A stretch of 64,000 bases of DNA, from positions 62,001-126,000 of the forward strand of contig NZ_CAJYHX010000025.1 in assembly GCF_913774285.1 (NCBI RefSeq), read 5' to 3'. The notes beneath the pieces were generated by a model. That model made no database searches and was not told the DNA's origin. It saw only the letters and a list, made by a program, of their open reading frames with translations. This document shows, one piece after another, positions 52,472 through 61,502 of the stretch. Source of the DNA: an uncultured Sphingomonas sp. GTDB taxonomy: Bacteria; Pseudomonadota; Alphaproteobacteria; Sphingomonadales; Sphingomonadaceae. Position numbers and translations under genes: made by a program. Every line of letters starts with the position of its first letter. Within the stretch, counting starts at the first letter, position 1.

Positions 52472-53572
52472 CTAGTACCGCCCCCACACGAACCGCGACG
52501 ACAGCGCGAAATTCCACACCGCCGCCACCGCAATCCCTGCCAGCGCGGAGACCCGCCAGTCGCCGTGCTGGACATTGTGGAGGAACGCCGCGAGCCCGAC
52601 ATTGGCCGCCGCCCCCACCGCGCACACCAGGCAGAAGCTCACCCAGCCCCCGATCAGCGCCGCGCCCTTGAGCCGCCGCTCGCGATAGGTGAGCGCGTTG
52701 TTGAGCAGATAGTTGAACGTCATCGCGACGATCGTCGCGACGATGGTGCCGGTGACGAAGGGCAGGCCCGCGATGCGGAACAGCAGGAACAGTACGGACA
52801 AATGCACGGCCGCCCCGATCGCGCCGATGGCCGAGAACATCGCGAAGCGCACCGGCACGACCTTGCCAAACATCCGGTCGTAAAGCGCGATCAGATATTC
52901 CATCGCCACGACGTAATCGAGCTTGCTCTCGCCCTCGGTACGCACGCGGAAGGTATAGGGCAGCTCGCGGAAGCGCAGCGGCTTCGGACTCGCGGTCATG
53001 ATATCGAGCAGGATCTTGAAGCCGATGCCAGAGAGCACCGGCACCAGCCCGCGGGCGATCTCGCTGCGGATCATGAAGAAGCCGCTCATCGGATCGGTCA
53101 GGTCGGCCTTGAGCACCTGGCGCGACAGCTTGGTCGCGAAGGCGGATTTTGCCACGCGCTCGCTGTCCCACTCGCCGGTGCAGCCGCCTTCGCAGAAGCG
53201 CGAGCCGATCACCACGTCGAGGCTCGCATCGGCCTGCAGCGCGTCGAGCATCTTGGGCAGCAGCGTCTCGTCATGCTGCAGGTCGCCGTCGATCACCGCC
53301 ACGCACGGCGCCGCCGTCGCGCACATCCCCTCGATGCACGCCGAGGAGAGGCCGCGCCGACCGATCCGCTGGATCACGCGCACGCGCGGATCCTCCCGGC
53401 CGATTGCGCGGGCAGCGTCGGCGGTCCCGTCAGGGCTGTCGTCGTCGACGAAGATCGCTTCCCAGGCGCGGCCGGCAAGGGCCGCGTCGAGCTTGGCGAT
53501 CAGGAGGGGAACATTGGCGCGTTCGTTAAAGGTGGGGATAACGACCGCAAGTTCGAGCAGAGTATCGCTCAC
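52472..53572 (-). CDS. Polyprenol-phosphate mannosyltransferase-like GT2 fused to GtrA domain
   Basis: A 366-residue fusion. Residues about 5-225 are a DPM1-type GT2 domain: [58 protein letters not shown] and the SGFFMIRSE acceptor segment. Residues about 245-366 are a four-helix GtrA domain ([35 protein letters not shown]). It should load a sugar onto polyprenyl phosphate and help flip it for use by a PMT-like transferase. The GTG start at 53572 overlaps the leuB stop by 4 bp. Confidence 0.92.
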   Translation of the reverse strand: MSDTLLELAVVIPTFNERANVPLLIAKLDAALAGRAWEAIFVDDDSPDGTADAARAIGREDPRVRVIQRIGRRGLSSACIEGMCATAAPCVAVIDGDLQHDETLLPKMLDALQADASLDVVIGSRFCEGGCTGEWDSERVAKSAFATKLSRQVLKADLTDPMSGFFMIRSEIARGLVPVLSGIGFKILLDIMTASPKPLRFRELPYTFRVRTEGESKLDYVVAMEYLIALYDRMFGKVVPVRFAMFSAIGAIGAAVHLSVLFLLFRIAGLPFVTGTIVATIVAMTFNYLLNNALTYRERRLKGAALIGGWVSFCLVCAVGAAANVGLAAFLHNVQHGDWRVSALAGIAVAAVWNFALSSRFVWGRY

Positions 53573-54621
53573 TGAAGCTCCAGCAGCACCGCGTCCCCCA
53601 TCGCGGACGTTGAAAGGGTACCCCCGAGATCGGCCGTCCGCGCGCCCTTGGCGAGTGCTGCGGCAACCGCTTTTTCTATGCGCTGTGCCGATGCTTCGTC
53701 GGCCAGCGAGTGCCGCAGCAGCATGGCCGCGGAAAGGATGGCGGCGCAAGGGTTCGCCTTGCCCTGCCCGGCTATGTCCGGCGCGCTGCCGTGGATCGGC
53801 TCATACATGCCGTTCGCGCCCGACCAGGCGGCGAGCGAGGCCGAGGGCAGCATGCCGATCGAACCGGCGCACATGCTCGCCTGGTCCGAAAGGATGTCGC
53901 CGAACAGATTGCCGGTGACGATCACGTCGAACGTCGCCGGCGCGCGCACCAGCTGCATCGCGGCGTTGTCGACATACATATGGGTCAGCTCGACCTCGGG
54001 ATACTCCGCCGCCATCGCGGTCACGACGTCGCGCCACAGCTGCGAGGTTTCGAGCACGTTCGCCTTGTCCACCGAGCAGAGCTTCTTGCGGCGGCGCTTG
54101 GCCATTTCGAAGCCAACGCGGGCGATGCGCGCCACTTCCTGCTCGTTGTAGCTCATCACGTCATAGCCCTGGCGCAGGCCCTCGGCGGTGGTGCGAAGCC
54201 CCTTCTCGCCGAAATAGACGTCGCCGATCAGCTCGCGGACGATCACGATATCGAGACCGTTCACCACCTCGTGCTTGAGCGGCGAGGCGTCGCCGAGTGC
54301 CGGGAACAGCGTGGCGGGGCGGAGATTGGCGAACAGGCCGAGCGCCTGGCGGATGCCGAGCAGCGCTGCCTCGGGGCGCAGATGGCGCTCCAGCTTCTCG
54401 AAGCGCGGGTCGCCGATCGCGCCGAACAGCACGGCGTCGGCACGCTTGGCGAGCGCCAGCGTGTCGTCGGGGAGCGGATGGCCAGAGGCGAGATAGCCCG
54501 CGCCGCCGACAGGCGCGTCCTCGAAGCTGAGGCCGAGATCCAGCGCCTCGAGCACCCGGCGCGCCTCGCGCGTCACCTCGGGGCCGATCCCGTCACCCGG
54601 CAGTACAGCAATCAACGGCAT
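53569..54621 (-). CDS. leuB: 3-isopropylmalate dehydrogenase
   Basis: A 350-residue enzyme of leucine biosynthesis that oxidises and decarboxylates 3-isopropylmalate. Family marks: [60 protein letters not shown], the NAD/metal block [20 protein letters not shown] and [17 protein letters not shown]. The ATG at 54621 is favoured over a GTG four codons upstream. The DPM1-GtrA gene is coupled to its 3' end, an unusual partnership. Confidence 0.97.
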   Translation of the reverse strand: MPLIAVLPGDGIGPEVTREARRVLEALDLGLSFEDAPVGGAGYLASGHPLPDDTLALAKRADAVLFGAIGDPRFEKLERHLRPEAALLGIRQALGLFANLRPATLFPALGDASPLKHEVVNGLDIVIVRELIGDVYFGEKGLRTTAEGLRQGYDVMSYNEQEVARIARVGFEMAKRRRKKLCSVDKANVLETSQLWRDVVTAMAAEYPEVELTHMYVDNAAMQLVRAPATFDVIVTGNLFGDILSDQASMCAGSIGMLPSASLAAWSGANGMYEPIHGSAPDIAGQGKANPCAAILSAAMLLRHSLADEASAQRIEKAVAAALAKGARTADLGGTLSTSAMGDAVLLELQ

Positions 54622-54679
54622 TCCGATCCCCACGCTAGCAGCATGTCCTGAGAGGCGCGCTTAGCCGCCCCGGGGCCCT

Positions 54680-55411
54680 TCATGCAACTGCCCGCAACAA
54701 CCGGTCCACCAGCCGGGCGCGCGCGGCCATCAGATCGGCGCCGCGACCGATCAGCAGGTCGCGCGCCAGAAAGTGGCCGGTGAGGCGCAGGCCGGCCAGG
54801 ATGTCCTCCCAGTCTGCCGCACCGCCTTCTGTGAGGAAGGCCGGCAATGCGAGCAAGCGATTCTCGTAGCCGAGCGCCCCCGCCCGACTGACCGCGATAC
54901 CGCTCTTGGGGCTGACATAGGCGAGATCCTCGCTCGCACCGGTCGCCGCGCAGCGTTCCAGATCGAGACCGAAGCCGAGTTCGGCGAGCAGCAGCAGTTC
55001 GTAGCGCACCAGCGCCACCGCCCAGCCGCGCGCGGCGGGTGCGGCCTCGATCGCGTCGAGCACGCCGCCCAGCGCGGCATGGAGGCGGGGATAGGGCAGC
55101 CCTTCAGGCAGCGTCGCGGCGGTGAGCGCCGTCACCCAGGCGAGCGCGGCGGCGGGGAGCGGCTCGCCGAACATCGGCGCGCGGCTGTGGAGGAGCTCGA
55201 CGGTGAGCCCGGCGAGTTGCTCCTCGGTCCGCGCGCGCCATTCGCCCTGGATGAGGTTCGCCGGTTGCAACACCGGTCGCAGTGCGCGCGACCGGCCGCC
55301 GCGGACATAGCCGGGCTGGACGCCGTCGCTTTCGGTGAGCGCCCGCACGATCGCGCCATGTTCGCCATGGGCGCGAACGCTGAGCAAGATGGCTTCGGCG
55401 CGGAGGTGCAT
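54680..55411 (-). CDS. recO: DNA repair protein RecO
   Basis: A 243-residue recombination mediator with an N-terminal OB fold ([45 protein letters not shown]-like [11 protein letters not shown]) and helical C-terminal domain ([20 protein letters not shown]). RecO loads RecA with RecF/RecR. The zinc-finger cysteines of some RecO proteins are missing apart from one, common in alphaproteobacteria. It lies 58 bp upstream of leuB on the same strand. Confidence 0.94.
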   Translation of the reverse strand: MHLRAEAILLSVRAHGEHGAIVRALTESDGVQPGYVRGGRSRALRPVLQPANLIQGEWRARTEEQLAGLTVELLHSRAPMFGEPLPAAALAWVTALTAATLPEGLPYPRLHAALGGVLDAIEAAPAARGWAVALVRYELLLLAELGFGLDLERCAATGASEDLAYVSPKSGIAVSRAGALGYENRLLALPAFLTEGGAADWEDILAGLRLTGHFLARDLLIGRGADLMAARARLVDRLLRAVA

Positions 55412-55448
55412 CGCCGCGATGTAGGATGCGCGCGGCGGAAAGGGAAAT

Positions 55449-55476
55449 GCGGGGGCGGCGCAGATGCCGCCCCCGC
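55449..55476 (-). terminator. Rho-independent-type terminator after the alcohol dehydrogenase gene
   Basis: A perfect 11-bp G/C stem (GCGGGGGCGGC / GCCGCCCCCGC) with a 6-base loop, 8 bp past the dehydrogenase stop. On the minus strand it is followed by ATTTCCCTTT, a modest T-rich tail. Confidence 0.65.
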
Positions 55477-55484
55477 GGGAGGCC

Positions 55485-56534
55485 TCAGCCCATCGACGCG
55501 ATGTCGATGACGAAGCGGTACTTCACGTCGCTCTTGAGCATGCGCTCATAGGCGGTGTTGATCTCCTCGGCGCGGATCATCTCGATATCGGCGACGATGC
55601 CGTGCTCGGCGCAGAAATCGAGCATCTCCTGCGTCTCGGCGATGCCGCCGATCAGCGAGCCGGCGATCGAACGCCGCTTGAAGATCAGCGCCGCGACGTT
55701 GGGCGAGGGATGCGCATGCTCGGGAACGCCCACCAGCGTCAGCGTGCCGTCCCGCTTGAGCAGGGTGGTGAAGGCGTCGAGGTCATGGCTGGCAGCCACG
55801 GTGTCGAGGATGAAGTCGAAGCTGTTGGCGTGCGCCGCCATCGCCTCGGCATCGCGCGAGACCACGACCTCGTCCGCGCCCAGCGCCAGCGCATCGGCGC
55901 GCTTGCTCTCCGAGGTGGTGAAGGCGACGACATGCGCGCCCAGCGCATGCGCCAGCTTCACGCCCATATGGCCGAGCCCGCCGATCCCGACGATGCCGAC
56001 CTTCTTGCCCGGGCCAACCTGCCAGTGTCGGAGCGGCGACCAGGTGGTGATGCCGGCACAGAGCAGCGGGGCGACGGCCGCGAGATCCTGTTCGCCATGC
56101 CCGACCTTGAGCACGAACTTGTCGCTGACGACGATGCGCTGCGAATAGCCGCCCAGCGTGTGGCCGGGAGCGTCCGGCGTCGGGCCGTTATAGGTGCCGA
56201 CGAAACCGTTCTCGCAATATTGCTCCAGCCCCTCGTCGCACGAAGCGCAATGCTGGCAGCTGTCGACCATGCAGCCGACGCCGACCACGTCGCCCACTGC
56301 GAACTTCGAGACATGCCCGCCGACGGCGCTCACTCGGCCGACGATCTCGTGGCCCGGCACGCACGGATAGAGCGTGCCTTCCCACTCGGAGCGGACCTGG
56401 TGGAGGTCCGAGTGGCAGACGCCGCAATAGAGGATGTCGATCTGCACGTCGTGATCGCCGGGAGCGCGGCGCTCTATATCGATCGGCTCGAGCGGCTTGT
56501 CGGCGGCATAGGCGCCATAGGCTTTGGTGGCCAT
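55485..56534 (-). CDS. Zinc-dependent NAD(P) alcohol dehydrogenase (YahK/CAD type)
   Basis: A 349-residue medium-chain dehydrogenase. Catalytic zinc ligands: Cys37 in YCGVCHSD and His62 in PGHEIVG; structural zinc: Cys93, Cys96, Cys99 and Cys107 in [18 protein letters not shown]. The Rossmann motif is GIGGLGHMG. The sequence is of the broad-specificity aldehyde reductase group (YahK, cinnamyl alcohol dehydrogenase). AGGAG precedes the ATG at 56534. It follows the cupin gene by 35 bp on the same strand. Confidence 0.94.
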   Translation of the reverse strand: MATKAYGAYAADKPLEPIDIERRAPGDHDVQIDILYCGVCHSDLHQVRSEWEGTLYPCVPGHEIVGRVSAVGGHVSKFAVGDVVGVGCMVDSCQHCASCDEGLEQYCENGFVGTYNGPTPDAPGHTLGGYSQRIVVSDKFVLKVGHGEQDLAAVAPLLCAGITTWSPLRHWQVGPGKKVGIVGIGGLGHMGVKLAHALGAHVVAFTTSESKRADALALGADEVVVSRDAEAMAAHANSFDFILDTVAASHDLDAFTTLLKRDGTLTLVGVPEHAHPSPNVAALIFKRRSIAGSLIGGIAETQEMLDFCAEHGIVADIEMIRAEEINTAYERMLKSDVKYRFVIDIASMG

Positions 56535-56569
56535 GGGATGTATCTCCTGGGGGTGAGGGTTCGAAGGGT

Positions 56570-56974
56570 TCAGCGCGGACCGGCGCGATAGGTTGCCTCG
56601 TCCACCGGCTCCATCCACTCGACCATCTTGCCGTCGAGTGCTTCCTGGACGGCGATATGGGTCATCGCGGTGGTGGCGCTGGCGCCGTGCCAGTGGCGAT
56701 GGCCGGGCGGGCACCAGACGACGTCGCCGGCGCGGATCTCGAAGATCGCCTCGCCCTCGCACTGCGTCCAGCCTGTACCGGACAGGACGACCAGCGTCTG
56801 GCCGAGCGGATGCGTGTGCCACACGGTGCGCGCGCCGGGCTCGAAGGTGACGCTCGCCACCCCGTGCAGCGCGGGCGACGGGGCGGTGTGGAGCGGGTCG
56901 ACCCGGACGCGGCCGGTGAACCAGTCAGCCGGGCCGGCCTGCGAGGGCTGGCTGCCGTTGCGCTTGAGTTGCAT
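56570..56974 (-). CDS. Cupin domain protein (HNL/carboxymuconolactone-type)
   Basis: A 134-residue single-cupin protein. Metal-binding cupin motifs are [19 protein letters not shown] and [13 protein letters not shown], matching the small cupins related to bacterial hydroxynitrile lyases. AGGAG stands 5 bp ahead of the ATG at 56974; the frame extends upstream but without family match. It leads the cupin-dehydrogenase pair and is divergent from a LysR gene, its likely regulator. Confidence 0.9.
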   Translation of the reverse strand: MQLKRNGSQPSQAGPADWFTGRVRVDPLHTAPSPALHGVASVTFEPGARTVWHTHPLGQTLVVLSGTGWTQCEGEAIFEIRAGDVVWCPPGHRHWHGASATTAMTHIAVQEALDGKMVEWMEPVDEATYRAGPR

Positions 56975-57049
56975 GCATTCTCCTGCCGGCGCGAAATCGC
57001 GCTTGAGGAAAGATATGGCCTCGGCACTTTCCCGATTAGCCGCTGGTAT

Positions 57050-57085
57050 CTGCATGCAGTGCTGAATAGGGTTCATCAATGAACC
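57050..57085. promoter_or_regulatory. Two palindromes in the cupin/LysR divergent region
   Basis: CTGCATGCAG (57050-57059) is a perfect 10-bp palindrome. GGTTCAT-CA-ATGAACC (57070-57085) is a perfect dyad with 7-bp arms and its right arm contains the LysR start codon at 57079. Together they look like recognition and autoregulatory sites of the LysR protein. Confidence 0.5.
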
Positions 57086-57972
57086 GCCAGCAGCTTTCCG
57101 AACTCACCGCTTTCCTCGCCGTGGCGCGCCAGAAGAGCTTCACCCGCGCCGCCGCGCAGAGCGGGGTCACGCCCTCGGCGCTCAGCCATGCGATGCGCGG
57201 GCTGGAGGAGCGGCTGGGCGTGCGGCTGCTGCACCGTACCACGCGGAGCGTCAGCCTCACCGAAGCGGGCGAGCGGCTGTTCGCCACGCTCGCGCCGCGG
57301 CTCGACGAGATCGAGTCCGAGCTGGCGGCGCTGACCGCCCTGCGCGACAAGCCGGCCGGGCTGGTGCGGATCAGCGCCGACGAGCACTCGCTCAACACCC
57401 TGCTCTGGCCGCGGCTGGCGCCCATCCTGCGCGAATTCCCGGACATCCGGGTCGAGATCGACAGCGACTATCGGCTGAAGGACATCGTCGCCGAGCGGTT
57501 CGATGCGGGCGTGCGCTTCGGCGACATCATCGCCAAGGACATGGTGGCCGTCCCGATCGGCCCCGAGGCACGGATGCTCGCGGTCGCCTCCCCCGCCTAT
57601 TTCGACCGCGCCGGACGACCGGAGGCGATCGAGGACCTGACGGCGCACGCATGCATCAACCTTCGGCTGCCTACCTATGGCGGGCTCTATGCCTGGGAGT
57701 TCGAGGAAGAGGGCCGCGAGCGCAAGGTGTGGGTCGACGGGCCCCTCACCTTCTCCTCGGTCTTTCCGATCCTCCGCGCGGCGCTCGACGGCTTCGGCAT
57801 CGCCTGCCTGCCCGATGCGATGCTGGCACCGCATCTGGCAAGCGGCGCGCTGGAGGCGGTGCTGACGCGCTTCTCGCCGCCCTTCGCCGGCTATCATCTC
57901 TATTACCCCAGCCGCCGCCAGCCCACCCCGGCCTTCGCGCTGCTGGTCGAGCGGTTGCGCTGGCGAGGCTGA
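57079..57972 (+). CDS. LysR family transcriptional regulator
   Basis: A 297-residue regulator. N-terminal [62 protein letters not shown]. The effector domain is of the PBP2 type common in the AaeR/DsdC-like group ([20 protein letters not shown]). It is transcribed away from the cupin-dehydrogenase pair and probably controls it; a dyad covers its own start codon. A secreted cupin gene follows on the same strand. Confidence 0.93.
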   Translation: MNRQQLSELTAFLAVARQKSFTRAAAQSGVTPSALSHAMRGLEERLGVRLLHRTTRSVSLTEAGERLFATLAPRLDEIESELAALTALRDKPAGLVRISADEHSLNTLLWPRLAPILREFPDIRVEIDSDYRLKDIVAERFDAGVRFGDIIAKDMVAVPIGPEARMLAVASPAYFDRAGRPEAIEDLTAHACINLRLPTYGGLYAWEFEEEGRERKVWVDGPLTFSSVFPILRAALDGFGIACLPDAMLAPHLASGALEAVLTRFSPPFAGYHLYYPSRRQPTPAFALLVERLRWRG

Positions 57973-58037
57973 TCCGGCTGTGGCAGGTTGTCGGGGAAGA
58001 GCCCAAGCGTTCTCAACATCCTACAGGGAGAGATGTC

Positions 58038-58520
58038 GTGAAGATCCTGCCCAGCGCCCTTGCCGCGGCCGCATTGCTGGTCGCCGCCCCCGCCGCGGCG
58101 CAGACCGCTGCCGATCCCACCTCCTTCGCCACCGCCAAGGAGGTGCAGTCCCAGATCAAGGCGATGCTGGCCGAGATGAAGCCGGGCCAGGGCTTCGCCT
58201 GGAAGCCGCTGGTACGCGACGGCAGCAACAGTGCCGCCATCGAGATCTGGAAGAAGCCGGGCAAACCCGCCGTACACCCGGACCAGGCCGAATATGCGAT
58301 CGTGCTGGAAGGCGCGGGCACGCTCGTCTCGGGGGGGACCATGCCCGATCGCGAGGTCCGCAACCCCACGCTGGTGGAAGGCAGTCGCATCGAGGGTGGC
58401 ACCACCCGCACGCTTGCGCCGGGCGACGTGATCCTGGTGCCGGCGGGCGTGCCGCACTGGTTCGGCATCACCGGCGCGCGGCTGGTGCTACTCGGGATCA
58501 AGCTGCCCAAGGGGCAGTGA
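58038..58520 (+). CDS. Secreted cupin domain protein
   Basis: A 160-residue protein with a signal peptide (KILPSALAAAALLVAAPAAA) and a cupin fold (VHPDQAEYAIVLEGAGTLVS, LAPGDVILVPAGVPHWFGI). The first motif has His and Glu; the second has the PAGVPHWF histidine. The start is GTG at 58038 with GGGAGAG ahead. It follows the LysR gene by 65 bp and converges on the beta-propeller gene. Function not assigned. Confidence 0.85.
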   Translation: MKILPSALAAAALLVAAPAAAQTAADPTSFATAKEVQSQIKAMLAEMKPGQGFAWKPLVRDGSNSAAIEIWKKPGKPAVHPDQAEYAIVLEGAGTLVSGGTMPDREVRNPTLVEGSRIEGGTTRTLAPGDVILVPAGVPHWFGITGARLVLLGIKLPKGQ

Positions 58521-58530
58521 CGGGCCCGCG

Positions 58531-59466
58531 CTAGTTCGCCGCGCCGGCGGAGGCCGCCGGGACGAGGCTCCACCAGGACAGCGTGTGAACGTCATGCGCG
58601 CTGGTCCACACGCCGCTGCCGGCGAAGCGCAGCGCGCCGCTGCCGCTCGGCTTGCCCAAGCGGCCGAGGATCGCGAGCGTCTTGGGGTCGATAGTGACGA
58701 AGGTCTGGTCGGCGGTGGTACGCAGCCAGACCATGCCGCCACCGGTGTCGATGTCGCCGTAGAGCAGATCGGCGCCGACCTTCACTCGGCCCGAGACTTC
58801 GACTGTCGCCGGATCGACCCGCGCGAGCGTGCCGTCGCCTTGCTCCTGCACCCATACCGCCCCCTCGCCCGCCGCGAGGAAGCCCGGCTGCTTGCCGAGT
58901 CGAGTGCGCCCGGTCACCTGGTTCGTAGCCGGGTCGATCCGCTGGAGCGACTGCTGTCCGCTGCTCACCGCCCACACCGCATCGAACCCGAAGGCGAGGT
59001 AGTGCGTGCCGGGGTCGACCGCGATTGAGGCGACGACGCGATTGTCCGCCGGATCCACCCGGGCGATCTTGCCTGCATTGTCGCTCGCCACCCAGATTGA
59101 TCCGGCACCGGCAACGACGTTGAGCTCCCCCGCCGGATTGGCGATGCCGGTGGGGATCGCCGCCAGCAGCTTGGCGGTCTTGAGGTCGATGCGGTTGAGC
59201 GTGCCCTCCTTGCAATCGGCGACCCAAAGCGAGCCCGCCGCGATCGCCATCGCCCCACACGGATGCGTCATCGCCACTTCGGCGAGCTTGCCGCCGCGCG
59301 ACCAGCGTTCGACGCGGCCCTTGTTGGTCGCCCAGACACTGTCGCCGTCCACCGCGAGAAAGTCGGCAAAGCCCGGCACGGTCAGCACCTGCTCCTCGCG
59401 GGGCTGCGGATCGGCGGTGGCGGGCGCGGCGGCGAGCAGCATGGCGAGCATCGGCATCCAGACCAT
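58531..59466 (-). CDS. Secreted beta-propeller protein (Vgb/YncE-like)
   Basis: A 311-residue protein with a signal peptide (MLAMLLAAAPATADP) and about six repeats of the type GSxWVAxxxxGxxxRIDxxT (GSLWVADCKEGTLNRIDLKT, GSIWVASDNAGKIARVDPAD, GAVWVQEQGDGTLARVDPAT). This is the virginiamycin-B-lyase/YncE style of propeller, used for ligand binding as often as catalysis. No antibiotic-lyase residues could be assigned. The start is 3 bp after the sterol-desaturase stop, so both are one transcript. Confidence 0.82.
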   Translation of the reverse strand: MVWMPMLAMLLAAAPATADPQPREEQVLTVPGFADFLAVDGDSVWATNKGRVERWSRGGKLAEVAMTHPCGAMAIAAGSLWVADCKEGTLNRIDLKTAKLLAAIPTGIANPAGELNVVAGAGSIWVASDNAGKIARVDPADNRVVASIAVDPGTHYLAFGFDAVWAVSSGQQSLQRIDPATNQVTGRTRLGKQPGFLAAGEGAVWVQEQGDGTLARVDPATVEVSGRVKVGADLLYGDIDTGGGMVWLRTTADQTFVTIDPKTLAILGRLGKPSGSGALRFAGSGVWTSAHDVHTLSWWSLVPAASAGAAN

Positions 59467-59469
59467 CGC

Positions 59470-60354
59470 TCAGCCCGCCGCCACGTCGGTAGTGGCGCTC
59501 GGTCGCTGCTTCAGCCGAGCGAGGATCGGCTGGAAGGGGTACAGCCACTGCTCGCGGATCGACAGCCGCCGCCGCTCGTCCTGGCCGACGACCGAGGCCT
59601 CGCCTTCCTTGTAGGTGCCGAAGATCCGGTCGAGCAGGATCAGCGAGTTGCCGTAATTGCAGCGCGTATGTTCATACGGCACCGAATGGTGCAGGCTGTG
59701 GTGGCGGATCGTGGTGAACACGAAGCTGTACCAGATCGGCGGATCGGACCGGACATTGGCGTGCGCGAAGCCGGAGACGACGCCCAGCACGCTCACCCCG
59801 CAGAAGATCGCGGTAAGCGGCAGGTCGAACAGCGCGACGACGCTGAGGCTGATCAGGAACAGCTCGATCGGATTGCCGACATAGCCTTTGGCGGCGTTGA
59901 GCTGTGTGAGGTGGTGGTGCGGCGCGTGCGTCATCCAGAAGGGCGCCGAATTGTGCATCAGCCGGTGCATCCAATACTGGCCGAACTCGATCAGGAAGAT
60001 CACCAGCGCTACCTGCGCCAGGAACGGCCAGTGCATCAGCCACGGCGTGGCGATCCCCAGCGACTGCTTGAGCACGAGCAGCGGCGTGTCGGCGAGTGTG
60101 CGCGACACCCAGGAAATGGCGGTGGAGCCGAGCACGACATAGAACAGGTCGGTCCAGAACTCGCGCCAGTTCATCCGCCAGCCCGCGTGCCGCTCGAACA
60201 CGAATTCGAGGCCCTGGATGTACAGCGTGATCAGCGCCGACACGATCACGATCGTCCAGGGATTGGCGAGGATGGCGGCGGGCGCGAAGGCCCAGAAGCA
60301 GACGACCGCCACCACGGTCGCTGGGGGAATGAGGTTCACGAGCCCTTTGGTCAT
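59470..60354 (-). CDS. Sterol desaturase/fatty acid hydroxylase family protein
   Basis: A 294-residue membrane di-iron enzyme. About four to five membrane segments and the histidine clusters HRLMH, HAPHHH and HHSLHHS that hold the iron pair. Bacterial members hydroxylate fatty acids, carotenoids or hopanoid/sterol-like lipids; the substrate here is not shown. The ATG at 60354 begins MTKGLVNLIPPATVV. Downstream neighbour is the beta-propeller protein. Confidence 0.9.
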   Translation of the reverse strand: MTKGLVNLIPPATVVAVVCFWAFAPAAILANPWTIVIVSALITLYIQGLEFVFERHAGWRMNWREFWTDLFYVVLGSTAISWVSRTLADTPLLVLKQSLGIATPWLMHWPFLAQVALVIFLIEFGQYWMHRLMHNSAPFWMTHAPHHHLTQLNAAKGYVGNPIELFLISLSVVALFDLPLTAIFCGVSVLGVVSGFAHANVRSDPPIWYSFVFTTIRHHSLHHSVPYEHTRCNYGNSLILLDRIFGTYKEGEASVVGQDERRRLSIREQWLYPFQPILARLKQRPSATTDVAAG

Positions 60355-60455
60355 GCGCTGTCGTCCCGATCGCGAGCGGAGCGATGCCGCCCCGGTTCGA
60401 TCGGAAGCTAGCCATGCAAAGGATGCCAGCGCAGGTGGCCGAATGACGTAGCGGC

Positions 60456-60501
60456 CCCGAAAGCACGCGGCCGCGCGCATGCTTTCGGGACACGCGCGGC
60501 C
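60456..60501. terminator. Two interleaved perfect inverted repeats downstream of the UrcA gene
   Basis: CCCGAAAGC (60456-60464) pairs with GCTTTCGGG (60481-60489), and GGCCGCGCG (60469-60477) pairs with CGCGCGGCC (60493-60501). The 5' arm of the second repeat lies in the loop of the first, so the full hairpins exclude each other or make a strained pseudoknot. Position after the UrcA stop suggests a terminator or attenuator ahead of the desaturase gene. Confidence 0.5.
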
Positions 60502-60528
60502 GGGAACAGGCCGTTCAGATGGTCGGGT

Positions 60529-60861
60529 TCAGCGCAGCGAGGCGACCTGCACGCCGCGGCTCTTGTTCGCCTGGGCGACGCGGGCCTCGATCTGGGTTCG
60601 GACCTGCTCGGCGACATCGGCGCGGCACAGGCGGGCGCGGGCTTCGAGCTCGGGGTGAATCGTTGCGAGATTCTCGCCGCACACGGCACGGGCGGCCTGG
60701 TCGACGCGGGTGGCGAGGCGCTGCTGGCCGTCGGCGGTCGCGAGATCGAGCCCGGCGAGCGTCAGCGTCGCGCTCGGCTTGCCGAAGCCGGTGTCGGTCG
60801 TGCCGGCAAAGGCGGCGGTGCTGATCGAAAGGGCGGCGGCAGCCGCGACGAGCATCTTCAT
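60529..60861 (-). CDS. UrcA family protein
   Basis: A 110-residue secreted protein. Signal peptide MKMLVAAAAALSISTAAFAG, then the UrcA pattern LTLAGLDLATADGQQRLATR and VDQAARAVCGENLATIHPEL with two cysteines (AVCG and RLCRAD) that probably form a disulfide. The family is largely confined to sphingomonads and relatives and has no known function. CAGGAGATTGCC precedes the ATG. Confidence 0.9.
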   Translation of the reverse strand: MKMLVAAAAALSISTAAFAGTTDTGFGKPSATLTLAGLDLATADGQQRLATRVDQAARAVCGENLATIHPELEARARLCRADVAEQVRTQIEARVAQANKSRGVQVASLR

Positions 60862-61067
60862 GGCAATCTCCTGCAACCAAGACCGCCTCACCCGAGCGGC
60901 TGAAGCGCATCTAGTCGCAGGAACGACGAACGGCAAGATCAAAAGCAATAGATACACTACGTAACTTCCGCACCACACTATACGGCAAGTTTTGCAACGC
61001 AGCAATCGCTTATTACAGTTTCAGACGTTCTTCATACTTTAGATACGGACTCCATCATTATTACAAA

Positions 61068-61442
61068 TCATCGTGCACGTACTACCAGCGAGGCGAGTTC
61101 GGTGGTGTGCCCCATCAGGCCTACCGGCAGGCGGACGCTTTCCCGCCGCTCGACTTGCCCCGCCGCATCGATCACCGCCACGTCGAGCGTGCGGGCGAAG
61201 GGCGAGGCGAGGCCCCGCACCGCCGCCACCGGCACGCGGACTTTCCAGCCGCGTCCGCCGCTCGCCTCCACGGCGCGGTCGTTGATCGTGATCCTCGTCG
61301 CAGGGGAGCTGCGCGTCCCCCGGATCAACAGGCAGTCGCCCTGCGAACAGCGCACCAGCTTGGCGGTCGGACGCGTATCGGCATGCGCCGCCGGTGTGAT
61401 CAGGAGCGCGGCGACGAGGGCCAGACGGGAGAACAGTACCAT
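61068..61442 (-). CDS. Small secreted hypothetical protein
   Basis: A 124-residue protein with a signal peptide (RLALVAALLITPAAHA), a CSQGDC pair of cysteines near residues 32-37 and a beta-rich remainder (ATRITINDRAVEASGGRGWK, TLDVAVIDAAGQVERRESVR) that hints at an immunoglobulin-like fold. Not recognised as a family. The 206 bp to the UrcA gene are A/T-rich and hold no other gene. Confidence 0.6.
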   Translation of the reverse strand: MVLFSRLALVAALLITPAAHADTRPTAKLVRCSQGDCLLIRGTRSSPATRITINDRAVEASGGRGWKVRVPVAAVRGLASPFARTLDVAVIDAAGQVERRESVRLPVGLMGHTTELASLVVRAR

Positions 61443-61502
61443 GCTCGCGAGGCTGCCGGAGCCCGCCGCGGCGCACCATGCGCCGTTTGACGTACGCGGC
61501 GC

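Noticed and set aside
61469..61485. CGGCGCA-CCA-TGCGCCG hairpin between the sulfotransferase and the small secreted protein
   Set aside because: Short stem, T-run on the wrong strand for the minus-strand genes; not convincing as a terminator.
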